64,000 nucleotides of DNA, from assembly GCF_007827275.1 (NCBI RefSeq), contig NZ_VISE01000001.1, positions 2,666,001 to 2,730,000 on the forward strand. Reading direction: 5' to 3'. Positions 1 through 9,307 of this stretch are shown piece by piece (the stretch's first letter is position 1; every line of letters starts with the position of its first letter). A program made the position numbers and the translations under genes. Source of the DNA: Gillisia sp. Hel_I_86 (lineage in GTDB: Bacteria; Bacteroidota; Bacteroidia; Flavobacteriales; Flavobacteriaceae). The notes beneath the pieces are model-generated. The model was not told the origin of the DNA. It saw only the letters and a program-made list of their open reading frames with translations, and did no database searches.

Positions 1-19
1 AAGTTATGTATGACGAGTA

Positions 20-117
20 ATCTGAGCTGTCATTCTGAAGGAAACGTAGTGGACTGAAGAATCTCAATAAAACAGCATCAATTTAACTAGAGATCCCTCC
101 CAGCGTCGGGATGACAT
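20..117. repeat. Intergenic repeat with 'gtcattctgaa...gggatgaca' ends
   Basis: Gene-free sequence downstream of the OmpH-like gene. It begins with gtcattctgaaggaaacg and ends with cccagcgtcgggatgaca. A relative in the opposite orientation lies at 5436-5514 (gtcatcccgacgataggagg ... cagaatgaca). The two share the order of words such as gaagaatctc and gagatccctcc. No ORF or RNA gene is evident. It is probably a dispersed non-coding repeat; its function is unknown. Confidence 0.55.
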
Positions 118-131
118 TTGATTAATACAAC

Positions 132-170
132 AAAAATGCTGCTTCAATAATTTTGAAGCAGCATTTTTTT
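132..170 (-). terminator. Rho-independent terminator after ompH-like gene
   Basis: An almost perfect inverted repeat (aaaaatgctgcttcaa / ttgaagcagcattttttt) with a 4-base loop sits 16 bases after the stop codon of the minus-strand OmpH-like gene. The A-run on the plus strand becomes a U-run in the minus-strand transcript. Symmetry would let it work in both directions. Confidence 0.8.
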
Positions 171-185
171 TACATTTAATTGAAC

Positions 186-698
186 TTACTCTTTTGGTAA
201 TTCTATACCTAACTTTTTCATCACGGCATCCGTGATATCATACTTTTCGTCTGAATAGGCCAATCCATTCACACTTGTATTGAAGATTTGGGTGTACTTT
301 TCTGTAGCGATAATCATTTTCATCGCTTCGTCAATTTTCACGTAAAGGGGTTGTGTTAATTCGTTACGTCTTACTTGCATAAGGACGGAAGCCTTTTGCC
401 TGAAGTTTTTGATATCATTTTCAATTGAAATAATTTCAGATTCTTTGCTCTTTTTTTCCTCTTCGGTAAATGTGGTGCTATTGGTTTGGTAGCTGGCCAC
501 CAAATCTTCATATTTTGTAATAGTTGTTTGTAGATCTTCCTGAAGTTTGGTGTTATAGGTTTTTAAGCCTTCCTCAACAGCTGCAATTTCAGGCATTTGA
601 GACATTATAAATTCAGCATCTATTGTTCCTACTTTTGTTTGAGATTGAACACTTAAACTTGTAATAAAAAGGGCTAATGCCAGTAATGTGTTTTTCAT
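186..698 (-). CDS. OmpH/Skp-family periplasmic chaperone
   Basis: A 170-residue protein with a cleavable signal peptide of about 20 residues ending in VQSQ. The following segment (TKVGTIDAEFIMSQMPEI) is the usual N-terminal strand of the OmpH/Skp family. Residues about 40-110 are charged and helical, consistent with the coiled-coil tentacles that hold unfolded outer-membrane proteins in the periplasm. Length is normal for Skp. It is transcribed alone, with a promoter at 714-745 and a terminator at 132-170. Flavobacteria usually carry several OmpH paralogues, and this one is not beside bamA, so I give no gene symbol. Confidence 0.85.
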   Translation of the reverse strand: MKNTLLALALFITSLSVQSQTKVGTIDAEFIMSQMPEIAAVEEGLKTYNTKLQEDLQTTITKYEDLVASYQTNSTTFTEEEKKSKESEIISIENDIKNFRQKASVLMQVRRNELTQPLYVKIDEAMKMIIATEKYTQIFNTSVNGLAYSDEKYDITDAVMKKLGIELPKE

Positions 699-713
699 GA
701 TTTTTTATTTTTC

Positions 714-745
714 CAAATATAATGGAGACAGTTAAATAATTACAA
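714..745 (-). promoter_or_regulatory. Bacteroidota-type promoter of the ompH-like gene
   Basis: On the minus strand the -7 box reads TATATTTG (714-721), a full match to TAnnTTTG. A TTG (743-745) lies 21 bases upstream as the -33 element. The inferred start of transcription is within about 10 bases of the ATG at 698, so the leader is short. Confidence 0.6.
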
Positions 746-870
746 GATTTATCATAAAAAGATTGATTGTCCATACAGTAACCTAAATTGATAATGGGCG
801 TTATTCTGTTCCGATAACTATCGGAATTGTTTCAGAATCTCATAACACTGTAAATCAACAAAATAAATTA

Positions 871-1185
871 AGACCCTGAAATAAATTACCATTGACGGAT
901 TCGTAAAATACATCAATTTCCTATGCTATATATTTTTATCAACGCTTTTAGGATGGCTAACAATAAACAGGGTCCTTGGCCACGAATGCACGAATTATTG
1001 GTTTTAAAAATCCTGGAAAATTATTCGTGAATTCGCGGCAATATCCAGAGAACCAACAAAACGCCTAACGATGCTAAACTGGTCTCAACATCTTAAAAAC
1101 CTGGAAATAAATTTTCTCTAATAGAATTTTAAACACGTCAATTTCCTACGCTAGATAATTTTTTTATCACGGGTCTCAGGGTGAC
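871..1185 (-). repeat. ~315 bp repeat, inverted relative to 8301-8617
   Basis: Read on the minus strand this starts GTCACCCTGAGACCCGTGAT and runs through AATTGACGTGTTTAAAATTC, TGGTTCTCTGGATATTGCC and ATTCGTGAATT-type words, ending TTTCAGGGTC. The same order of words with only scattered substitutions occurs on the plus strand at 8301-8617. The rest of the 699-1227 gap is AT-rich, with a small palindrome (ccgataactatcgg) near 812. There is no coding potential. Confidence 0.8.
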
Positions 1186-1227
1186 AAGTTAACTTTTATG
1201 TCAAATATTAAGAGATACATAAAAAGA

Positions 1228-1470
1228 TCACTTTTCGTAGACTGTTGCTCTATTTGGCTTTAATACATCCCTATATTTTTTGATCTCGGATTCTGGCACT
1301 ACCCAAAAAGCAATGGCATGTAAATCGCTTAATCCTTCAAAACCTGTAAGGTCCCGATCTGTTATTTTTTCAGCTTTGATAAAATCTTTTAGGTGAATCT
1401 CGTGATGTTTGGCAATAGAAAATGCTTGGGGACCCCTAAAGTCCCAGATAAGTTTAATTTGTCTCTCCAT
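1228..1470 (-). CDS. Small conserved-looking hypothetical protein
   Basis: An 80-residue protein with no signal peptide or membrane segment. It has alternating charged and hydrophobic stretches (LIWDFRGPQA, EIHLKDFIKAE, LHAIAFWVVPESEI) that look like a compact α/β fold. Its start overlaps the last base of the SRPBCC gene, so translation is probably coupled and the two products may act together. I do not recognise the family. The same-strand coupling and clean reading frame make it a likely real gene. Confidence 0.6.
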   Translation of the reverse strand: MERQIKLIWDFRGPQAFSIAKHHEIHLKDFIKAEKITDRDLTGFEGLSDLHAIAFWVVPESEIKKYRDVLKPNRATVYEK

Positions 1471-1928
1471 TAGGGTTGTTCGTTTAATACGCTTGTACCA
1501 TTTTCAGCAAAAGTTTTAAAGTCTTTCATGTATTTATAGGTTTGGTTCATGAAAGAAGCGGGCATCAAAAATGCGATTATTTTCATAAAGCCCGAAAATT
1601 CAAATTCATTGTCTGAGATCCATTTGGTCGAATTGTTTTCAACTTCTTCAAAATAATTCTTCTGCCTGTTAAAGACTCTTTTGGCATCATAGCTTACAAA
1701 AAGTTTTTTTGGGAGATTGTTTTTTTCGATAGTTTCTATCATTTCCATTTCCCGTTTCCCCATTTTATACTTTAACTTGGATCGCGCTTGCTCGTGGCCA
1801 GGTTCTCCACTTAGGTGTTTATATGAAATAAAACCCTTTTGCCAGTGCTTAAAATTATTGGGGTCTTCCATTTTGGCAATTACTTCTTCCCTGGGTAGAT
1901 CGATGATAATTTCTTTTGAATATTTCAT
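1470..1928 (-). CDS. SRPBCC (START-like) family protein
   Basis: A 152-residue protein starting MKYSKEIIIDLPREEVIAKM, followed by DPNNFKHWQKGF. This is the typical opening of polyketide-cyclase/START-like (SRPBCC) ligand-binding domains. The C-terminal helix (FMNQTYKYMKDFKTFAEN) that closes the cavity is also present. Members bind hydrophobic ligands, and the ligand cannot be told from sequence. It is the first gene of a two-gene unit with the 80-residue hypothetical gene, which overlaps it by one base. Confidence 0.75.
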   Translation of the reverse strand: MKYSKEIIIDLPREEVIAKMEDPNNFKHWQKGFISYKHLSGEPGHEQARSKLKYKMGKREMEMIETIEKNNLPKKLFVSYDAKRVFNRQKNYFEEVENNSTKWISDNEFEFSGFMKIIAFLMPASFMNQTYKYMKDFKTFAENGTSVLNEQP

Positions 1929-2021
1929 CTTGGTATCATTTTAGTTGGTATCAAGATACTTCAGAAAATTAAATTTTTTGACTATAATTTCTTGAAATTT
2001 GAATCGTTTAGAGTTTATAGC

Positions 2022-2051
2022 TTGTGTAAGCTTAAGGAATTAGTATTTTTG
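2022..2051 (+). promoter_or_regulatory. Promoter of the surA-type operon
   Basis: TTG at 2022-2024, a 19-base spacer, and TATTTTTG at 2044-2051 match the TTG-N17-23-TAnnTTTG consensus of Bacteroidota primary-sigma promoters. The predicted transcript starts about 70 bases before the first ATG (2126) and covers both peptidyl-prolyl isomerase-like genes and probably the MoxR gene. Confidence 0.6.
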
Positions 2052-2125
2052 CGCTTGTATTTTTATAATAATCAGATTCTGGTTTACGTGGAAATATTGT
2101 TTATTATTAAAGTTATCTGCCTACA

Positions 2126-2986
2126 ATGGAGAATCATATCTCGAAATTTATTTTATCCCTTGGTTGCTTGCTCCTAGTACAAAGTTGTAATTATTTTCAA
2201 ACGGCAGAAGAACGAGAAGTTGTTGCGCGGGTAAATGAGAATTATTTGTATTTAGAAGATGTTCAAGCATTGGTTGGGGAAGGGGTTTCCAAAGAAGATA
2301 GCACATTGATGGTAAACAACTTTATAAATAGATGGGCAACCCAGCAATTATTGATAGATAAGGCTAAATTTAATTTAAGCAGCGAACAGCAAAAGGAATT
2401 TGATGAATTGGTGAGCAACTATAAAAACGAACTTTATAGTAAAGCCTATGCAGATGCTATGGTTGCAAAGGGATTGGACACTACCTTTAATCAGAATGAA
2501 ATTGAAGAATATTATAAGGAACACCTCGAAAACTTTAGGCTGAATGAAGATCTTGTAAAATTAAGGTTCATCAATCTGAACAACAATTTGGATTTTGATG
2601 ATATAAAAAAGAAGTTCATTAGGTTTAACGAAGAGGATAAATCTGATCTTGATAAAATTTCCCTTCAGTTTAAATCCTACTCCTTTAAAGATTCGGTTTG
2701 GGTGGGCACAAAATCTGTTTACAATAGGATTGTTCCCTTAAACGATGGTAATAAGTCCCAACTTTTAAAAAAGTCGAATTTTCTTCAGCTTGAAGATTCA
2801 TTAGAGGTATATTTGGTGTATGTAAACGATGTCTTGTTAAGGAACGATCAGGCACCCTTGGAATATGCGACTTCCACAATAAAACAGATCCTGCTTAATA
2901 AGCGAAAGGCCAATTTGGTAAAAGAATTAGAAAAAGATATAACTAGAGATGCAATTGAAAACAAACAATTTGAAATATATAATTAA
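2126..2986 (+). CDS. SurA/PpiC-like lipoprotein
   Basis: A 286-residue protein with a lipoprotein signal peptide (lipobox LVQSC, Cys21). It is followed by a SurA N-terminal-like chaperone region (VARVNENYLYLEDVQALVG) that is mostly helical. It looks like a periplasm-facing foldase for outer-membrane proteins with no obvious complete PPIase domain, so it may act as a chaperone only. Its 3' end overlaps the start of the next SurA-type gene by 38 bases, indicating a shared operon and coupled translation. Paired SurA-type genes in front of a MoxR ATPase are a familiar flavobacterial arrangement. Confidence 0.75.
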   Translation: MENHISKFILSLGCLLLVQSCNYFQTAEEREVVARVNENYLYLEDVQALVGEGVSKEDSTLMVNNFINRWATQQLLIDKAKFNLSSEQQKEFDELVSNYKNELYSKAYADAMVAKGLDTTFNQNEIEEYYKEHLENFRLNEDLVKLRFINLNNNLDFDDIKKKFIRFNEEDKSDLDKISLQFKSYSFKDSVWVGTKSVYNRIVPLNDGNKSQLLKKSNFLQLEDSLEVYLVYVNDVLLRNDQAPLEYATSTIKQILLNKRKANLVKELEKDITRDAIENKQFEIYN

Positions 2987-4406
2987 AAGTTTAGCTATAG
3001 GGGCGCTATTGGTAGGGTTCCATGGCAATGCCAAGGCACAAGAAGTGATTGTGACAGATAGTACCGCAATTCAGCCTAAAATAGAGGTAGCAGAAGTTAA
3101 GGAGGAGCCGGCAGGATTTCAGCGATATAAAGTTGATGGAATTGCAGCGGTCGTTGGGGCGTATGTGATCTTGGATAGCGATATAGACCTTATGTACAAG
3201 GATCTTAAAAGCCAAGGGGTTTCTACTGAAGATATTACAGACTGCCAGTTGGCAGGAAGCTTGCTAGAGAATAAATTATATGCACACCATGCAATCCAAG
3301 ACAGTATTATTGTTTCTGATGCGGAGGTTCGAAATTATGTAGATCAGCAGATCACCCAAATGGTTGGGCAAGTTGGTTCCATGCAAAAAGTGTTGAATTT
3401 TTACAAAAGAGATTCAGAAGATGCTTTTAGAACTGAATTATTCGAGCTGAACAAGAACCAGGAACTTTCTAAAAGAATGCAACAAAGCATTATTGAGAAA
3501 GTGGAAATTACTCCCGAAGAAATTCGTTCCTATTTTGATAAGATTCCAGAAGATAAAAGACCATTTTTTGGAGATGAGGTAGAGATAGCACAAATTGTAA
3601 TCAAACCTGAAGTGCCGCAGGGTGAAAAACAAAAGGTAATAGATAGACTTAATCAATTTAGGGAAGATATTGTGGATAATGGAGCGAGCTTTGGAACGAA
3701 GGCGGTACTTTATTCACAAGATCCAGGTTCCAGCAGCGATGGAGGTAGAATGGTGATCACTCGAAAAGATGGTCTGGATAAAGATTTTAAGGACACTGCT
3801 TTTAGTTTGCAAGAAGGAGAGGTTAGTGAACCATTTGCTTCATCCTTTGGATATCATATTATTAAAGTTGAAAAAGTGATTGGTCAAAATTTAGAAATCA
3901 GACATATATTATTGATCCCAGACGTTACCAATGCAACTGTACAAAGCGCAAAGGCTGAAATTGATAGCCTAAGAGCCAGAATTTTAAATAAGGAGATCAC
4001 CTTTGGAGCTGCTGCAAAACAATTTTCAGACGAAGAACAAACTGCTGCAAATAATGGGAAGTTAATAAACCCAACCAATGGAGATACTAGGTTTGAACTC
4101 ACAAAAATAGATCCGGAAGTTTATGAACAAGTGGTGAATTTGGAGGAAGGCGATGTTTCTCTGGTATTAAGGGACCAAGAGCGTACTGGGAAGATTTTCT
4201 ATAAGATTATTACGGTCAATAAAAGGTATAAGGAGCATAAGGCAGATTTTGTACAGGATTATTTGAAGATCAAAGAATTGGCATTAAGGGATAAGCAATT
4301 AAAAGCTATTGCCAAATGGCAAAAGGAAAAGATCGCAGACACCTATATTAAAATCAATGGTAAATATAGAGACTGTTCTTACGAAAGTGATTGGTTAAAG
4401 AAATAA
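2949..4406 (+). CDS. SurA-type periplasmic peptidyl-prolyl isomerase
   Basis: A 485-residue protein with a Sec signal peptide ending GNAKAQ (about residue 31), a SurA N-terminal region (about 60-190) and two parvulin-type segments. The first begins VEIAQIVIKP and contains SSSDGGRMV...FGYHIIKVEK; the second begins LEIRHILLIP. This order is that of SurA, which escorts outer-membrane β-barrel proteins across the periplasm. The start overlaps the previous gene by 38 bases, and the signal peptide supports this start. The MoxR gene follows after 9 bases. Function by family is strong; which parvulin domain is catalytically active is not shown. Confidence 0.88.
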   Translation: MQLKTNNLKYIIKSLAIGALLVGFHGNAKAQEVIVTDSTAIQPKIEVAEVKEEPAGFQRYKVDGIAAVVGAYVILDSDIDLMYKDLKSQGVSTEDITDCQLAGSLLENKLYAHHAIQDSIIVSDAEVRNYVDQQITQMVGQVGSMQKVLNFYKRDSEDAFRTELFELNKNQELSKRMQQSIIEKVEITPEEIRSYFDKIPEDKRPFFGDEVEIAQIVIKPEVPQGEKQKVIDRLNQFREDIVDNGASFGTKAVLYSQDPGSSSDGGRMVITRKDGLDKDFKDTAFSLQEGEVSEPFASSFGYHIIKVEKVIGQNLEIRHILLIPDVTNATVQSAKAEIDSLRARILNKEITFGAAAKQFSDEEQTAANNGKLINPTNGDTRFELTKIDPEVYEQVVNLEEGDVSLVLRDQERTGKIFYKIITVNKRYKEHKADFVQDYLKIKELALRDKQLKAIAKWQKEKIADTYIKINGKYRDCSYESDWLKK

Positions 4407-4415
4407 AACACACAA

Positions 4416-5369
4416 ATGTCTGATGTCACCGCTGTAGAAAATTTAGTCGATAAGCATCGGCTACTTAAGAAGGAAATAGCGAAGGTAATTGTTGGTCAAG
4501 AGGAAGTTATAGATCAGATCCTCTTAGCTATTTTTTCTGGAGGACATGCGTTGCTGATAGGGGTTCCTGGCTTAGCCAAAACTTTAATGGTAAATACCAT
4601 CGCTAAAGCCTTGGGATTGGATTTTAAAAGGATCCAATTTACCCCAGATCTTATGCCCAGTGATATTTTGGGATCGGAGATCCTGGATGAGAACAGGCAT
4701 TTTAAATTTATAAAAGGCCCTATATTTTCGAATATTATTCTGGCCGATGAGATAAATAGGACTCCGCCAAAGACTCAAGCAGCTTTGCTAGAGGCCATGC
4801 AGGAATGTTCTGTGACTGTTGCGGGACATCATTATAAGCTTAGTTTGCCATATTTTGTCCTGGCAACACAAAACCCAATAGAGCAGGAGGGAACGTACCC
4901 CTTGCCTGAAGCGCAATTGGATAGGTTTATGTTTGCTATTAATTTAGATTACCCATCCTTTCAGGAAGAAGTAGATGTGGTTAAAACAACGACTTCCAAT
5001 ATAGAGCAAGTTGTAAATCCTTTATTTTCAGCTTCTGAAATTATTGAAATTCAGCAATTGGTTAGAAGGGTTCCCGTGCCGGATAATGTAATTGAATATG
5101 CGGTTAGAATGGTGGGCAAAAGTCGGCCAAATGGGGAAGCTGCACCAGAGCTAATAAAGAATTATGTAGACTGGGGAGCGGGTCCCAGGGCTTCACAGAA
5201 TTTGGTGCTCGCTGCAAAGGCACATGCTATTTTAAACGGAAAATTCTCTCCCGATATAGAAAATATTCAAGCGGTAGCCTCTGGGATACTTCGGCATAGA
5301 ATTATAAGAAATTATAAAGCGGAAGCAGAAGGAATCACTGAAGGTCAGATTATCCAATCCTTATTCTGA
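4416..5369 (+). CDS. MoxR-family AAA+ ATPase
   Basis: A 317-residue protein with Walker A GVPGLAKT (residues 49-56), Walker B ILADEINR, and the conserved TQNPIEQEGTYPLPEAQLDRF block carrying sensor and arginine-finger residues. This is the MoxR/RavA branch of AAA+ chaperones, usually paired with von Willebrand factor A proteins in assembling cofactor or envelope complexes. Here no VWA partner follows; the gene lies 9 bases after surA and ends before a repeat-filled gap. Length is normal. The specific client is unknown. Confidence 0.9.
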   Translation: MSDVTAVENLVDKHRLLKKEIAKVIVGQEEVIDQILLAIFSGGHALLIGVPGLAKTLMVNTIAKALGLDFKRIQFTPDLMPSDILGSEILDENRHFKFIKGPIFSNIILADEINRTPPKTQAALLEAMQECSVTVAGHHYKLSLPYFVLATQNPIEQEGTYPLPEAQLDRFMFAINLDYPSFQEEVDVVKTTTSNIEQVVNPLFSASEIIEIQQLVRRVPVPDNVIEYAVRMVGKSRPNGEAAPELIKNYVDWGAGPRASQNLVLAAKAHAILNGKFSPDIENIQAVASGILRHRIIRNYKAEAEGITEGQIIQSLF

Positions 5370-5435
5370 ATTTTTTTGAACTTGTTAAATTCACTATTTT
5401 TTTCTGGGTGACAAATAGGTTCTATTGTCATCCCG

Positions 5436-5514
5436 ACGATAGGAGGGATCTCTATTTAGAGGTTATTTTGTGTTGGGATTCTTCAATTTGTTTCACTTCT
5501 TTCAGAATGACAAA
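5436..5514. repeat. Dispersed repeat in the 5370-5862 gap
   Basis: Contains gtcatcccgacgataggagg and cagaatgaca, related in inverted order to 20-117. The remainder of the 493-base gap is very AT-rich. A possible -7 box (TAAATTCG, 5821-5828) lies 34 bases before the aconitase ATG, but no well-spaced TTG accompanies it. No gene is seen in the gap. Confidence 0.5.
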
Positions 5515-5862
5515 CGTGTCTTTTCTTTTCATAGTAGAGAAATCTTTTTTACTTAGAGATTATTAATTTCATACAAAAAGGGACAATCAGACTTATTTTC
5601 TCTGGCTCTAAATTAAAATGCTCTATCCTTGTTCATATATAATAAAGATAATAATGCTTCAAAATTGGTATTCCAAATGTAATTAAATTATCATATTCTT
5701 AAATTTTCTATTCAATTTTATCTCAAATTTAAGTTTAGATTTTAAATCGATCATTTGTTTAAACTATTCCTGATTATTGTTCAATTTTGGTTCTAATTTT
5801 TAAAATTCGGTTGAATTTCGTAAATTCGCAAGAGTTTTTTACAACATAAAATCAAACAAACT

Positions 5863-8130
5863 ATGGCATACGATATAGATATGATCAAAAAGGTATATAG
5901 CCAAATGGCAGATCGTGTAAACCAAGCACGAGAAGTTGTTGGAAAGCCTTTAACACTTTCAGAAAAAATACTTTATTCTCATCTATGGGAGGGCAAAACC
6001 AAGCAGGCGTTTAAGCGTGGGAAGGATTATGTGGATTTTGCTCCAGATAGGATTGCTTGTCAGGATGCAACTGCCCAAATGGCTTTGCTTCAGTTTATGC
6101 AGGCTGGAAAAAAGAATGTTGCAGTTCCCACTACCGTACACTGTGATCACTTGATCCAGGCGAAAATGGGAGCAGCTTTGGATTTGGTTTCAGCAAATAA
6201 ATCGAGTCATGAAGTGTTTGAATTTTTGGAATCTGTATCCAATAAATATGGCATTGGGTTTTGGAAACCTGGAGCAGGAATTATACACCAGGTTGTGCTT
6301 GAAAATTATGCATTTCCTGGAGGGATGATGATTGGAACAGATTCCCATACCGTAAATGCAGGTGGACTGGGAATGGTTGCAATTGGAGTTGGTGGTGCAG
6401 ATGCTGTAGATGTAATGGCTGGAATGGCATGGGAGCTTAAATTCCCTAAATTGATCGGGGTTAAGTTAACTGGCAAACTTTCTGGATGGACCTCTGCAAA
6501 AGATGTTATTTTGAAAGTGGCAGGAATTCTAACGGTTAAAGGTGGTACTGGTGCTATCATCGAATATTTTGGTGATGGTGCACGATCTATGTCTTGTACA
6601 GGAAAAGGGACTATTTGTAATATGGGGGCAGAGGTAGGTGCAACAACTTCTACTTTTGGGTACGACGATTCTATGGAGCGTTATCTTAATGCTACCAATA
6701 GGGCAGATGTTGCCGCGGCAGCTAATGAAATTAGGGAACATTTAACAGGGGATGATGAAGTCTATGCAAACCCTGAACAATATTTTGATGAATTGATCGA
6801 AATTGATTTATCTGAATTGAAGCCACATTTAAACGGACCATTTACTCCAGACCTTGCGACTCCTATTTCAGAAATGAGAGTGAAAGCAAAAGAGAACGAC
6901 TGGCCTTTAAAAGTAGATTGGGGCCTTATAGGATCTTGTACAAATTCATCGTATGAAGATCTAACCCGTGCAGCTTCTATTGCGAAGCAAGCCGTAGACA
7001 AGAAAATAAAAGCAAAATCAGATTTTGGAATTAATCCGGGATCAGAGACTATCCGCTTTACAGCAGAGCGTGATGGCTTGCTTCAGATCTTTGAAGATTT
7101 GGACGCCACCATTTTCACCAATGCTTGTGGTCCATGCATAGGGCAATGGGATAGAAGCGATAGAAAAGGAGATGAGAAAAATACTATTGTGCACTCCTTT
7201 AACCGAAACTTTTCTAAAAGAGCCGATGGGAACCCTAATACACATGCTTTTGTAGGTTCTCCAGAAATGGTTGCTGCAATCGCAATTTCCGGAAGATTGG
7301 ATTTTGATCCAACCAGGGATAAATTATTGACTGAAGATGGAGAAGAAGTACTATTGGATGAGCCAACTGGAATAGAACTTCCTCCAAAAGGATTTGATGT
7401 AAAAGACCCAGGATATATTGCGCCTTCTGAAGATGGAAGCGAAGTAGTGATCAAGGTTGCGGAAGATAGCGAGCGTTTACAATTATTGGAGCCTTTCGAA
7501 CCTTGGGATGGTAAAAACCTTATGGGAGTGAAATTGCTTATTAAGGCATTTGGTAAATGTACTACAGACCATATCTCGATGGCGGGGCCATGGTTAAGAT
7601 ATAGAGGGCATTTGGATAATATTTCCAATAATATGCTTATTGGGGCAATCAATGCTTTTAATAAAAAAACAAACTTTGTAAAAAGCCAGATTACTGGGGA
7701 GTATGACGGAGTACCCGCAGTGGCCAGAAAATATAAAGCAGCCGGAATTTCAACTATAGTAGTGGGAGATCACAACTATGGAGAAGGATCTTCTAGAGAG
7801 CATGCAGCGATGGAACCAAGACATCTTGGTGTAATGGTGGTCTTGGTGAAATCTTTTGCTAGAATTCACGAAACCAACCTTAAAAAGCAAGGAATGTTGG
7901 GGATCACTTTTGAAAATGAAAAGGATTACGATCTTATTCAAGAAGATGATACCTTCAACCTAGTGGACCTTTCTGAATTTGCGCCAGATAAGCCTTTAAC
8001 GATAGAGGTTGTACATGCAGATGGTAGTAAGGATACATTTAAGGCAAACCATACGTATAACGATTCTCAAATAGAATGGTTTAAGCAAGGTTCTGCATTA
8101 AACCTGATCAAGATCCAGAACAATGCATAA
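5863..8130 (+). CDS. acn: Aconitate hydratase
   Basis: A 755-residue enzyme of the TCA cycle converting citrate to isocitrate through a [4Fe-4S] cluster in the cytosol. Cluster-ligand segments [11 protein letters not shown] and [10 protein letters not shown] are intact. The substrate-site blocks [21 protein letters not shown] and the C-terminal swivel-domain [19 protein letters not shown] are also present. The size and sequence style are those of the mitochondrial-type aconitase seen in Bacteroidota rather than AcnB. It stands alone, with repeat-rich intergenic DNA on both sides. Product assignment is secure. Confidence 0.97.
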   Translation: MAYDIDMIKKVYSQMADRVNQAREVVGKPLTLSEKILYSHLWEGKTKQAFKRGKDYVDFAPDRIACQDATAQMALLQFMQAGKKNVAVPTTVHCDHLIQAKMGAALDLVSANKSSHEVFEFLESVSNKYGIGFWKPGAGIIHQVVLENYAFPGGMMIGTDSHTVNAGGLGMVAIGVGGADAVDVMAGMAWELKFPKLIGVKLTGKLSGWTSAKDVILKVAGILTVKGGTGAIIEYFGDGARSMSCTGKGTICNMGAEVGATTSTFGYDDSMERYLNATNRADVAAAANEIREHLTGDDEVYANPEQYFDELIEIDLSELKPHLNGPFTPDLATPISEMRVKAKENDWPLKVDWGLIGSCTNSSYEDLTRAASIAKQAVDKKIKAKSDFGINPGSETIRFTAERDGLLQIFEDLDATIFTNACGPCIGQWDRSDRKGDEKNTIVHSFNRNFSKRADGNPNTHAFVGSPEMVAAIAISGRLDFDPTRDKLLTEDGEEVLLDEPTGIELPPKGFDVKDPGYIAPSEDGSEVVIKVAEDSERLQLLEPFEPWDGKNLMGVKLLIKAFGKCTTDHISMAGPWLRYRGHLDNISNNMLIGAINAFNKKTNFVKSQITGEYDGVPAVARKYKAAGISTIVVGDHNYGEGSSREHAAMEPRHLGVMVVLVKSFARIHETNLKKQGMLGITFENEKDYDLIQEDDTFNLVDLSEFAPDKPLTIEVVHADGSKDTFKANHTYNDSQIEWFKQGSALNLIKIQNNA

Positions 8131-8156
8131 GATGTAATATAATTCTGTATTTTTTT

Positions 8157-8710
8157 ATGTATATCCGTTTTCTGTCCTAAAAGTTTTTTCGTCACCCTGA
8201 GACCTGTGATAAAAAATTTATCTAGCGTAGGGAATTGACATGTTTTTATATAAGCTGATGGGATGCTGCAACAAGTTCAGCATGACGACAATTCCGCATC
8301 GTCACCCTGAGACCTGTGATAAAAAAAATTATCTAGCGTAGGAAATTGACGTGTTTAAAATTCTATTAAAGAAAATTTATTTCCAGGTTTTCAAGATTTT
8401 GAGACCAGTTCAGCATTGTTCGGCGTTTTGTTGGTTCTCTGGATATTGCCACGAATTCACGAATAATTTTCCAGGATTGTTAAAAGCAATAATTCGTGCA
8501 TTCGTGGCCAAGGATCCTGTTTATTGTTGGTCATCCTAAAACCTTTGATAAAAACATAAAAGCATAGGAAATTGATATATTTTAGGACTCCATCAATGGT
8601 AATTTATTTCAGGATCTCAGTATTGCATTGATTTACATTTAAATGAAATGCTGAAACAAGTTCAGAATGACGTCATTTTGCAGTTTAGGATACTTTACGG
8701 ACAAACTTTT
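8157..8710 (+). repeat. Long composite intergenic repeat
   Basis: Begins tgtatatccgttttctgtcc and ends gatactttacggacaaac. A shorter element at 9081-9235 has near-identical ends, tgtatattcgttttttgtcc and gatactttacggacaaac. This long copy carries two adjacent starts of the gtcaccctgagacctgtgat module (8191 and 8301), the second being the inverted partner of 871-1185. No coding potential. The shared ends suggest a mobile or expandable non-coding unit. Confidence 0.65.
8301..8617 (+). repeat. ~315 bp repeat, inverted partner of 871-1185
   Basis: Starts gtcaccctgagacctgtgat and passes through gcgttttgttggttctctgg and atattgccacgaattcacga, ending atttatttcaggatct. The same succession of words is found reverse-complemented at 871-1185. 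It is nested in the larger repeat 8157-8710. Confidence 0.8.
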
Positions 8711-8723
8711 TTTTTAAAAAGCA

Positions 8724-8784
8724 AACCCCGGAAAATTCATTTTCCGGGGTTTTTTAGTTAGAAGAATTAATACCCTACTATTAA
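8724..8784 (-). ncRNA. Possible small RNA or leader end: GTAGGG hairpin plus terminator
   Basis: On the minus strand a 6-bp stem (TTAATA/TATTAA) displays the loop GTAGGG at 8767-8784. It is followed by a strong terminator hairpin (CCCCGGAAAA / TTTTCCGGGG, 8727-8750). No minus-strand gene follows for several kilobases, so this is either the end of a small transcript or an orphan attenuator. The terminator is symmetric and could also serve plus-strand transcription. Confidence 0.35.
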
Positions 8785-8932
8785 CCAACCAACCAATTGT
8801 CGACGTTAGGTTGTCCATGCGCATCAATTTAAATGAAACGCATAAAGTTCCTTATAAAAACATTATTTCTGTACAACAGACTTAATATCAGCAAGTATTA
8901 AAGCTTAATTCCGAATAGTGATTATTGAAATA

Positions 8933-8968
8933 AACTGATTTTAGAAGGTAGGGATTGCAAAATCAGTT
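8933..8968. other. Perfect 10-bp stem-loop with GGTAGGG in the loop
   Basis: AACTGATTTT (8933-8942) and AAAATCAGTT (8959-8968) form a perfect stem around a 16-base loop that contains GTAGGG on the plus strand. It is followed by a small hairpin (aatcgctgtgcgatt). Purpose unknown; see the related hairpins at 8767-8784 and 9339-9372, which show the same word on the minus strand. Confidence 0.4.
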
Positions 8969-9080
8969 AAAAATCGCTGTGCGATTAAAAAAATAAATTT
9001 AGGGATTTATTGAGGTATAAAAAAGCATTGTGAAGCTTTAACAAGTAATTAACATATCTATAAAATAACAGATGTTAAGT

Positions 9081-9235
9081 TTGTATATTCGTTTTTTGTC
9101 CTAAAAGTTCTTTTGTCACCCTGAATTTATTTCAGGGTCTCAATCTTGCATTGATTTTACATTGAAATGGGGTTCTGAAACAAGTTCAGAATGACGTCAT
9201 TATTCAATTTATGATACTTTACGGACAAACAATGT
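9081..9235 (+). repeat. Short composite intergenic repeat
   Basis: Starts tgtatattcgttttttgtcc and ends gatactttacggacaaac, the same ends as the longer repeat at 8157-8710. Inside it keeps gtcaccctgaatttatttca and the gttcagaatgacgtcat module but lacks the ~315 bp insert. The pair looks like a short and a long form of one element. Confidence 0.6.
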
Positions 9236-9307
9236 TAAGTAATGGAAATTTAAAATTATTCCAAGAAATTATATTTCATTATCATATTGATATTCAAAAA
9301 AATAAAA

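Noticed and set aside
5787-5828. Promoter TTG(5787)...TAAATTCG(5821) for aconitase
   Set aside because: The spacer of 31 bases is too long and the box is imperfect, so it is mentioned only as a possibility.
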